Shown here: one piece after another, positions 42,358 to 50,500 of the stretch | Numbering within the stretch: the first letter of the stretch is position 1 | How the letters are laid out: every line of letters starts with the position of its first letter | From: Paractinoplanes toevensis | GTDB lineage: Bacteria; Actinomycetota; Actinomycetes; Mycobacteriales; Micromonosporaceae | Assembly: GCF_018332695.1 (NCBI RefSeq) | Contig: NZ_BOQN01000073.1 | Location: forward strand, 1-55,685 | Reading direction: 5' to 3' | DNA: 55,685 nt | Translations under genes and position numbers: made by a program | Notes under the pieces: model-generated | What the model saw: the letters and a program-made list of their open reading frames with translations, nothing else | Databases searched by the model: none | What the model was told of the DNA's origin: nothing

Positions 42358-44211
42358 TTACTCCTTGGTTAACGGGGTGCGGGTGGTAACTCCGTCGGGC
42401 CAGGTGGCCCGCACCTCCCACCCGTGGTCAATGGAGGCCGCCGCGCGGGGCGGGGCGGGGTCGCGCGACAGGACGACGAGGGCGGCGCGCCATTCACCCG
42501 GCGCCACCTGCCATTCGAGCCAGGGCACCCGGGTCTTTCCGCCAGCCAGAGGCCCCGCGTCGCGGTGAACGTCTTCGCCTTCGTGAGCCCCCCGAACGTT
42601 GGCGCTCACGATCAGGGGCGTCAGGTGGGAGTGGAGGTCGTTCGTTACCGGCCAGCCGCCCATCCTGAGCCGGCCCGCCCTTTCGGTGCGCGCCAGGCGG
42701 ATCTCCCAAGGGCCGCGCACCAGCGAGAACACGGTGATCTCGCCGGCGTCGGTCGCCTGGCCCGGCCGGCCGGCGCCGTGGTCGCGCTGGTCCGGGCCGG
42801 GGGTGTTCCAGTGGGCCGCGCCGGTCGAGCCGGCCACGCCGACCTCGCCGTCGACGCGAACCGTCAGCGTGCGGAAGCCGGTGCGGTGCGAGCGGCGACC
42901 GCTGTCGTCGACCAGGACCACGGATTGGTCGAGCGGGTCGGTCCAGCCGCTCTCGTCGAGGATCGGGAACGTCGCGGTGGAGTAGCCGATCCGGGCGTAC
43001 AGCGGGGAGTCGCCGGTGGTGGCGCCCTCGACGGCGTGGTCGGTGCCGTGGTTGATCACCCGGACGATGCCGTCGGCCCGCACCCCGGAGATCAGCCAGC
43101 CGGGAGCCTTCACCGCCCGCAGCACGTCGCCCTTCTCGATCGGGAGCGGCTCGGCCGGTGCGGTCCACACCGGGTGGTCGGCCGGCAGGGCGATGCCGAG
43201 CATGCCCTTGCTCGCCCAGTACGGCGAGCCCGGGCCGGAGTACGCCTGGCCCAGCCGCCGCCACGGGCCGTGCCAGCCGATGGTCAGCAGGCCGTCGTCG
43301 TCGGGGGCGCCGTGGTCGGCGAAGTGGTGGACGATCCGGTCGGCGGCGTGCCGCAGCGTGCCCGGTGTGGTCGACGGGACGCCGGCCAGCGCGCCGGCCC
43401 AGAAGGGTGCGGCGGCGGCGAAGCGGTAGGTGAGGCTGCGGCCCTGGATCAACGGCGAGCCGTCCGCGCCGATCAGGGTGATCGCGTCCTGCAGGAAGCG
43501 GTCGAGGTCGGCGGTGTCCCGGTCGCGGCGGGGGTCGGCCAGGTCGCTCGCCCCGGACATCCGCGCCCACAGGATCGGATAGAGGTGCAGGGCCCAGCCG
43601 GTGTAGTGGTCGTAGGCGCGGGACTCCCCGTCGGCGAGCCAGCCGTCAGCACGACGGAAACTGTCGTGGGTGGCCAGGTCCTCGACCATCTCGGTGCCCG
43701 ACCAGGGGCCGCCGACCGAGCGCAGGAAAGTCTGCACGACCAACCGGAACCACACCCAGTTGATCCGGGGGTAGGTGTTGTCGCCGACCGCCGGGGACAG
43801 GTAGTCGACGACTCGCTCCTGCACCGACGGGGTCAGCCGGTCCCAGATCCAGGGGCGGGTCAGGTCCAGGATCAGGGCGATCGAGGCGGCCTCCACCTTG
43901 GCCTGGCCGTGTTCGTCGAGGCGCGGCCAGCGTTCGCAGTCGGGTGCCTTCGGGTCGGTGCCGGCGGCGAGGCCCGCGGCGTACCACTCGGCGAGCTCGT
44001 CGAGGCCGCGGCCGCGCTCCCCGGCGATGCGGAAACCGGCGAGCAGGAACGTACGGGCGAAGCCTTCGAGGCCGTCGACCGCCCGGCCGAAGTCGCCCTC
44101 GGCACCCGGCACGTCGACGCGGGCGTGACCGGGTGAGGCGTACCGGCGGGCGGCGGCGAGCATCCGGTCGGCGAGGGCCAGCCAGTCGTCGCGGGAGTGG
44201 GTCTCGGGCAC
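42358..44211 (-). CDS. DUF2264 family protein, putative glycoside-processing enzyme
   Basis: 617 residues, no signal peptide. It opens SRDDWLALADRMLAAARRYA and GFARTFLLAGFRIAG, and has NWVWFRLVVQTFLRSVGGPW, typical of DUF2264, an alpha/alpha-toroid followed by a beta-sandwich. The architecture resembles that of heparinase II/III-type lyases and GH88 relatives, but no activity is established to my knowledge. It heads the uronate operon, back to back with the lyase gene, implying a role in the same degradation. Confidence 0.8.
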   Translation of the reverse strand: MPETHSRDDWLALADRMLAAARRYASPGHARVDVPGAEGDFGRAVDGLEGFARTFLLAGFRIAGERGRGLDELAEWYAAGLAAGTDPKAPDCERWPRLDEHGQAKVEAASIALILDLTRPWIWDRLTPSVQERVVDYLSPAVGDNTYPRINWVWFRLVVQTFLRSVGGPWSGTEMVEDLATHDSFRRADGWLADGESRAYDHYTGWALHLYPILWARMSGASDLADPRRDRDTADLDRFLQDAITLIGADGSPLIQGRSLTYRFAAAAPFWAGALAGVPSTTPGTLRHAADRIVHHFADHGAPDDDGLLTIGWHGPWRRLGQAYSGPGSPYWASKGMLGIALPADHPVWTAPAEPLPIEKGDVLRAVKAPGWLISGVRADGIVRVINHGTDHAVEGATTGDSPLYARIGYSTATFPILDESGWTDPLDQSVVLVDDSGRRSHRTGFRTLTVRVDGEVGVAGSTGAAHWNTPGPDQRDHGAGRPGQATDAGEITVFSLVRGPWEIRLARTERAGRLRMGGWPVTNDLHSHLTPLIVSANVRGAHEGEDVHRDAGPLAGGKTRVPWLEWQVAPGEWRAALVVLSRDPAPPRAAASIDHGWEVRATWPDGVTTRTPLTKE

Positions 44212-44334
44212 GCGTCACCGTCCGATGTGCTCGGCAGCTGCGGGGTTTATGGCGGGTTTCCGGGAAGTAAAACGCTCAGATTCAATCATGTCAACGCCAT
44301 GTTCATCCTGAATGGAATCTAAAGTGCTCTGATA

Positions 44335-44352
44335 CGATCACAATCGATCACA
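44335..44352. promoter_or_regulatory. Direct repeats CGATCACA, 10-bp spacing
   Basis: Two exact 8-bp repeats (44335-44342 and 44345-44352) spaced one helical turn apart lie right before the GGAGG and ATG of the lyase gene, in the divergent promoter region 44212-44363. DeoR-type HTH domains often recognise closely spaced repeats, and the local regulator has such a domain. Confidence 0.5.
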
Positions 44353-44363
44353 GTGGAGGCGCG

Positions 44364-46310
44364 ATGGCCGATCCCCCTCTTCCGCCGGCGAAGTCACTGC
44401 CGGTCGCACCCGCCGCCGACCGCACGGTCTGGGATGCCGCCCGGCTCGATCCGGCGACGATCCGCGGCCTCGCCGAGCGGGCCGCCGCCGACCGCGCCAA
44501 ACCCTGGCCGGCGCTCCTGGCCGGTGGGTACGCGCGCTACTTCCGCGACGGCGACCGCGACGCGTACGAGCAGTTGCTCTGGGAGCGCGCCGAGCGGCTG
44601 ACCCGGGCCGCGGTCATGGCGGCCGTGACGCTCGATCCGGCGTGGATCGACGCCGCGGCCGACGGGGTCGTGCTGCTGTGCGAGCAGAGCAGCTGGTGCT
44701 GGCCGGCCCACGACGACACGTTCCGACGGCACGGCGCGGTGCTGCCCACGGTCACCGAGCCCTACCTCGACCTGGGCGCCGGCGAGGTGGCCATGCAGCT
44801 GGCCTGGATCGACCACCTGCTCGGCGACGTCTTCGACGACCGGGTGCCGGGCCTGCGGGCCCGGATCCGGTACGAGGTGGACCAGCGGGTGCTGACGCCG
44901 TTCGAGACCCGGCGTGACTGGCACTGGCTCGACAGCCTGAGCAACTGGACCGCGTGGATCCACGGGAACGTCCTGGTCGCGGTCCTCGCCCTGGTCGAGG
45001 ACCCGGAGCGCCGGCAGGACCTGATCGAGCTGATCGAGGCGGGCCTGGATCGGTACGCGGCGTCGCTACCGGCCGACGGCGCCATCGACGAGGGTTATTC
45101 GTACTGGTGGAACGGCGCCTGCCGGCTGCTGGAGGCGTACGACCTGCTCGCGTACGCCACCGGCGGCGCCCTGGGTGACGCCACCGCCTGGCCCGCGCTG
45201 CGGCAGACCGTCGCGTTCCCGCACCGGCTGCACCTGGGCGGCGACTGGTATGTCAACCACGCCGACGGCTGGGCCCGCCCGCCCCGCTCGCAGCCCTGGC
45301 ACGCGCTGCACCGGGCGGCCCGCCTGTTCGGCGACGGCGAGGCCGAGGCGCACGCCGCCACCCACCGCGACCCGACCGAGCCGGTCGTCGCGGAGTCCCA
45401 GGGCGTAGGCCGCCTGCTGATCGCGCTGACCGACCCGCATTGGCTGGCCGCGACCGCGCCGGCACCTCCGGATCTTGTGGGCCTCCCGCGCGGAGCGAGC
45501 GCCAACTCCACAAGCTCGCAGCAGACACCGGACACAGCGGCGAATCTTGTGGAGCTCCCGCGCGGAGCGAGCGCCAACTCCACAAGATCGCAGCGAGGTT
45601 CCGGCGGGCAGGCGCAAAGCGGTGCGGCGGCGGCGGACGTGTGGTTTCCGTCCACGCAGGTGATGATTCGGCGCGGGGCGCGGCTTACGCTGGCCGTCAA
45701 GGGTGGGCACAACGCGGAGAACCACAACCACAACGACGTCGGCAGCGTCATCGTGGCGCTCGGCGGGGTGCCGGTGCTGGTCGATCCGGGGCGGCCGACC
45801 TACACGCGGCAGACGTTCGGGCCGGACCGCTACGAGATCTGGACGATGCGGAGTTCGTGGCACAACACGCCGACGATCCTCGGCCGGGAGCAGCGGGCCG
45901 GCCGGGAGTTCGCCGCTTCCGGGGTGCAGCGCACAGGTGACGGCATTTCCATGGACCTCTCCGACGCGTACGGCCTGGAAGGCTGGAGGCGGACCGCCCG
46001 GCTGGACCACGACGTGGTTGTCGTGCGCGACGAATGGGCGCTCCGCGGCGACGGAACGAGTCTGATCCACTATGTCCTGGCCGGATCAGTTTCGGTCGGG
46101 GACGGCTTCGCGGAGGTCGTTGCGCTGGAGGCCGCAGGGCGCTTGATCTTGTCGTGGGAGCCGGCGGTAACGTGCGCCGTCACCGTGCGCGAGCTCGACG
46201 ACCCGATGCTGAGCGACGTCTGGGGCGAGCGCCTGACCAGGCTCGACATCGACGTCACGGCCCTCGGGGCGAACGGTGGCCTCGAACTGACCGTTAAGGA
46301 GCAGCGGTGA
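44364..46310 (+). CDS. Heparinase II/III-like polysaccharide lyase
   Basis: 648 residues with no signal peptide. The N-terminal alpha/alpha toroid holds DWHWLDSLSNWTAWIHGN and YSYWWNGACRLLEAYD. The heparinase II/III C-terminal beta-sandwich holds GGHNAENHNHNDVGSVIV near 450-465, including the metal/catalytic His region. Residues about 369-425 are a Ser/Thr/Ala-rich insertion caused by two palindromic repeats (separate entry). Members cleave uronic-acid polymers by beta-elimination, making the unsaturated ends GH88 removes. Lacking a signal it may act on imported oligosaccharides. GGAGG precedes the ATG. Confidence 0.85.
   Translation: MADPPLPPAKSLPVAPAADRTVWDAARLDPATIRGLAERAAADRAKPWPALLAGGYARYFRDGDRDAYEQLLWERAERLTRAAVMAAVTLDPAWIDAAADGVVLLCEQSSWCWPAHDDTFRRHGAVLPTVTEPYLDLGAGEVAMQLAWIDHLLGDVFDDRVPGLRARIRYEVDQRVLTPFETRRDWHWLDSLSNWTAWIHGNVLVAVLALVEDPERRQDLIELIEAGLDRYAASLPADGAIDEGYSYWWNGACRLLEAYDLLAYATGGALGDATAWPALRQTVAFPHRLHLGGDWYVNHADGWARPPRSQPWHALHRAARLFGDGEAEAHAATHRDPTEPVVAESQGVGRLLIALTDPHWLAATAPAPPDLVGLPRGASANSTSSQQTPDTAANLVELPRGASANSTRSQRGSGGQAQSGAAAADVWFPSTQVMIRRGARLTLAVKGGHNAENHNHNDVGSVIVALGGVPVLVDPGRPTYTRQTFGPDRYEIWTMRSSWHNTPTILGREQRAGREFAASGVQRTGDGISMDLSDAYGLEGWRRTARLDHDVVVVRDEWALRGDGTSLIHYVLAGSVSVGDGFAEVVALEAAGRLILSWEPAVTCAVTVRELDDPMLSDVWGERLTRLDIDVTALGANGGLELTVKEQR
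45471..45594. repeat. Two copies of a REP-like palindrome inside the lyase gene
   Basis: Copy 1 (45471-45522) and copy 2 (45542-45594) are nearly identical, with a 72-bp period. Copy 2 has a perfect outer stem ATCTTGTGGAG/CTCCACAAGAT (45544-45554 and 45578-45588) around the inner sequence CCGCGCGGAGCGAGCG, which can form its own short hairpin. The period is a multiple of three, so the frame survives and the copies encode two similar peptides (GLPRGASANSTSSQ and ELPRGASANSTRSQ). Such sequences resemble dispersed REP-type elements. Confidence 0.85.
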
Positions 46311-47380
46311 GCACCTCAGACAAGCGCGGGCCACTCCAGGTGGCCCGGCGCGCCCGGCTGCTGGAGGCGTTGCAACGCGACGGCGTGCTGCGCATCTCCG
46401 ACCTCACCGACGCGCTCGGCGCGGCCGCCGTCACGATCCGCCGCGACATCGCCCAGATGGCCTCGGAAGGCCTGGTCAAGCGGGTGCACGGCGGGGTGGC
46501 GCTGCCGTCCGCCGACGCTTCTCCGGTGGAGGAAGCCGGCGGGGAGTCGATCGGGATGCTGGTGCCGTCGCTCGACTACTACTACCCGAGCGTGGCGCAG
46601 GGTGCCGAGGAGGCCGCCCGCGAGCTGGACATGCGGATCGTGCTGCGCGGCTCGTCGTACCAGTCGGAGGATGACCTTCCGCAGCTCAGCCGCCTGGTCG
46701 AGCAGGGTGCCGACGCGCTGATCGTGGTGCCCCGGATGGACGCGCCGACCTCGGCCCGCACCATCGAGTGGCTCAACGACCTGGACATCCCGGTGGTGCT
46801 GCTGGAGCGCACCGCGACCGGCGGGCCGCACCACGAGTTCCTCGAGTCGGTGGTGACCGATCATGCGCTCGGGGCCGCGATGGCCGTGCGGCACCTGGTC
46901 GGTCTCGGACACACCAGGGTGGGCGCGGTGCTTGCCGAGCACAGCCCGACCACCCCGCACATCCGGCGGGGATGGCTCGAAGCACTGACCGGCGAGGCCA
47001 CGGTGGACGCGCTGGTGCCGGACGCCCGGCTGCCCGCCTGCGCCGCCGCGCTGGACCGGGCGCTGGACCGGTGCCGCCAGACCGGCACCACGGCCCTGCT
47101 GGTGCATGCCGACGCCGAGGCGATCGCTCTCGTCCAGCGGTGCGAGCAGCGCGGGCTCGTGGTGCCGCGCGATCTCTCGATCATCGCCTACGACGACGAG
47201 GTGGCCGGGCTGTTCTCGCCGGCGCTGACCGCGGTGCGGCCGCCGCGCCGTTCGATCGGGCGGGCCGCCGTGCGGCTCGTCGCCGACCGGCTCGCCGATC
47301 CGGAGCGGCCCACGCACCGGGTGGTGATCAGCCCGTCGTTGACCGTGCGAGCCTCGACGGCCGCCCCGACCCCTGCTTGA
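46307..47380 (+). CDS. Regulator with DeoR-type HTH and LacI-type sensor domain
   Basis: 357 residues. A DeoR-like winged helix spans about 10-66 (RRARLLEALQRDGVLRISDL, TIRRDIAQMASEGLVKRVHG), but instead of the DeoR sugar-phosphate domain the rest is a LacI/periplasmic-binding-type sensor (SIGMLVPSLDYYYPSVAQGA, RDLSIIAYDDEVAGLFSPAL). GTG start overlapping the lyase stop (GTGA), so it is made together with the lyase. It probably controls both divergent arms of the locus in response to an oligosaccharide. Confidence 0.85.
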   Translation: MSTSDKRGPLQVARRARLLEALQRDGVLRISDLTDALGAAAVTIRRDIAQMASEGLVKRVHGGVALPSADASPVEEAGGESIGMLVPSLDYYYPSVAQGAEEAARELDMRIVLRGSSYQSEDDLPQLSRLVEQGADALIVVPRMDAPTSARTIEWLNDLDIPVVLLERTATGGPHHEFLESVVTDHALGAAMAVRHLVGLGHTRVGAVLAEHSPTTPHIRRGWLEALTGEATVDALVPDARLPACAAALDRALDRCRQTGTTALLVHADAEAIALVQRCEQRGLVVPRDLSIIAYDDEVAGLFSPALTAVRPPRRSIGRAAVRLVADRLADPERPTHRVVISPSLTVRASTAAPTPA

Positions 47381-47400
47381 CCGGTTAAGAAAGCTCCCTA

Positions 47401-47414
47401 TGGGAGCGCTCACA
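47401..47414. promoter_or_regulatory. LacI/CebR-like operator sequence
   Basis: TGGGAGCGCTCACA differs at one position from TGGGAGCGCTCCCA, the operator known for CebR-type regulators in streptomycetes. It lies between the DeoR/LacI-type regulator gene and the RHS gene. An overlapping GCTCCC/GGGAGC repeat could also form a hairpin. Which regulator would bind is not known. Confidence 0.45.
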
Positions 47415-47517
47415 TTGAGGCACATCGAATCAGCCGTTCGGTGGATGCGTCGATCGTCTTCGATACGACAGCGTGCTTGGCGGACAAGCAAAGCCCACAT
47501 CCACGGGGGAGTGTTCG

Positions 47518-50500
47518 GTGCGCGTGTCGAGACGATTCAGGCTGCTCTGCCATGCCCTGATCGCGGCGTTGATCGCCGCCTATCTGGTTTCCTTCCCGAT
47601 CTCACCAGCCGTCGCGGCGCCGGTCGCCGCGCCCGGAGCTGGACCGGTTAACCGGCCGCTGCCGGCCACCGCGACCGCCAACCACGGTCTGCCGCCGGGC
47701 GTCTCCGCACCGCCGGAGCCGCCCGCGACCTCCACCGACGGTGCCAAGCCACGAGTGCCGACCGCGGCCGAGAAGGCGAAGCGGAAGGCATCGCTGCTGG
47801 CCGCCGCGTCGAAACCGATCGTCCGGCCCGGCTTCCTGCTCGGGGACACCTCGCTGGTCGTCTACTGGGACGCCGAGATCAACACCGGCGACCCGAACTC
47901 GTGGGGCCGCTGGTTCGCCACGGTCACCGACACCGAGACCGGCGCCGAGCAGCGGTCCGCCGAGCTCAAGCAGTCCGATCTGGCCTACTGCTTCTCCCCC
48001 GCCGAGCTGTGCCGCAGCTTCGGCGCGGCCGACGGCTGGGTGCTCGACGAGGCCCGCACCTACACGGTGACGGTCACCGAGATCGCCGCCGACGGCACCG
48101 AGCAGACCAGCCCGCCGTCGGCCGCCGCGCACCCGCGGAAGGTCGACGACGTGCCCACCGTCGCGGCCGGGCAGGTCGTCGGCTGCGGCTGCAGCACGGT
48201 GCTCGGCCCGACGGTCACCGCGCAGGCGCTGCGCGGCGCCACCGTAAACACCGCGACCGGCAACTACCTCCGGGTCGAGCGGGACTTCACGATGGCCTCC
48301 TACGGCATCCCGTTCAACCACGCCCGCTACTACTCGTCGGCCAACACCAACGCCGGCATGTTCGGGCCGGGCTGGAGCTCGTCGTACGACATCCGGATCA
48401 TCGCGGCCGACAACGGCGCGGTCCGGGTGCGGGCCGAGGACGGCACCGAGGCGGTCTACCTGCTCCAGTCGGACGGCAGCTACCAGGCGCCGGCCGGCAT
48501 CCGGGCCGCGCTGACCCGGGCCGGCACCGGCTGGAAGCTGGTCCCGCCGGACAAGCGGGTGCTCAGCTTCGACGCCGACGGCCGGCTGCTGTCCATCAAG
48601 AACGCCCGCGGCCTGGGCATCACGCTCGCCTACTCGGCCGCCGGCCCGCTGAGCACGGTGACCGACGCGAGCGGGCGGGTCGTACGGTTCGAATTCCGCA
48701 CCGACCTGCGCCTGATCACCAAGATCACCCTGCCGGACGGGCGGTCGACCCAGTTCGACTACCAGGACGGGCGGCTGCTCAAGACGCAGGACCCGCGCAA
48801 CTACGTGACCAGCTACTCCTACGACGCGGCCGGGCGGCTGAGCGAGATCACCGACGCCCGCGGCGCCAAGCTGATCCGCAACACCTACAACGCCGACGGG
48901 CGGGTCGCCGAGCAGCTCGACCCGGAGGGTGGCCGGACCACCTTCGACTGGAAGCCGGCCACCCAGGTCGCCACCACGGTCGACCCGGACGGCGTCACGA
49001 TCAAGGACGGCTACAAGAACAACGTCCTGCTCTACAGCCAGAACGGCAACAACGACACGGTCAACCACCGCTACACCGGCAAGCTGAACAAGAACCTGGT
49101 CGTCGACCCGAAGGGCAACCAGGAGGTCACCAAGTTCGACGACGCCGGCAACCCGGTCTCCCGCACCGCGCCGGAGCCGTTCTCGTTCACCTCGGTCAAC
49201 ACGTTCGACGGCAACAGCAACGTGACCGCGGTCAAGGACGGCCGGGGCAACACCTGGTCGTACACGTACAACCAGTTCAACGAGATGACCTCGCAGAAGG
49301 ACCCGAAACAGGGCACCGGCTACGAGTACACCTACGACAGCAAGGGCCAGCTGGCGACCCGCAAGGACGCCAGAGGCAAAATCACCAAATACGAGTACGA
49401 CGTGTACGGCGACCGCACCGCGGAGATCTCGCCGACCGGGCGTCGCACCGAGATGACGTACGACGGCACCGGGCGGCTGGCCTCCGTGGTCGACCCGCGC
49501 GGCACGGTCGCCGGGGGCAACAAGGACGCCTACCGCACCCGGTACACGTACGACCAGATGAGCCAGCTGACCGAGACGTTCGAGCCCGGTAAGGCCCAGC
49601 CGACCCGGACCACGTACGACGAATTGGGCAACGTGGTCGTTCAGACCGACCCGCTGTCGAACTCCAGCCGGTACACCTACGACAAGGCGAGCCGGCTGGT
49701 CGAGGTCAAGGACCCGATCGGGAACGTCACCGCGACCACGTACTCGGCGGGCGGGCGCCGCACCTCGGAGACCGACGGTGAGGGTAACCGGACCAGGTGG
49801 ACCTACGACGGCAACGGGCGGGTCGCCACCGAGGTCTCCCCTCGCGGCAATGTCGCCGGCGCCGATCAGAGCCTGTTCACCACGGTCTTCCACTACGACT
49901 ACAACGGCAACCTGATCCGTACCGACCGGCCGTACGGCTCGGGCGGGCAGCGGGTCGAGGTGGACACCGCGTTCGACGCGCTCGACCGGCCCACCGAGCA
50001 GGCCGACCAGTTCAAGAACGGCACCAAGGTCGGCTACGACAACAACGGCAACGTGGTCTCGATGACCAACGAGCGCGGCGAGAAGCTGGAGAACTTCTAC
50101 GACGAGGCGAACCGGCGCACCGGCAGCTCGGGGCCCGCGGCGGGCGCCGCCGGGATCGAGTACGACGACGCCGGCAACGTGATCAAGCAGACCAGTCCGA
50201 CCGGCGGCACGACCACCACGTCGTACGACGACGACGGACGGGTCGTGGCGATCACCGAGCCGCGCGGCAACGTCGCCGGGGCCGACCCGGCCGACTACAC
50301 CACGAAGTACGGCTACGACCAGGCCGGCAACCCGAGCACGGTGATCGATCCGCTCGGCAACGTCACCGCGGCGAGCTACGACGCCATCAACCGGCTCACC
50401 GCGACGACCGACGCCAACGGCCGCATCAGCAAGTACGGCTACGACGCTGCCGACCGGCTCATCTCGGTGACCGGCCCGGACGCACCCGGCGGCCAGTCGC

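Noticed and set aside
47602..49893. Reverse-strand ORF of 763 codons opposite the RHS repeats
   Set aside because: Antisense of RHS repeats always looks open; the protein is low-complexity and has no start signal.
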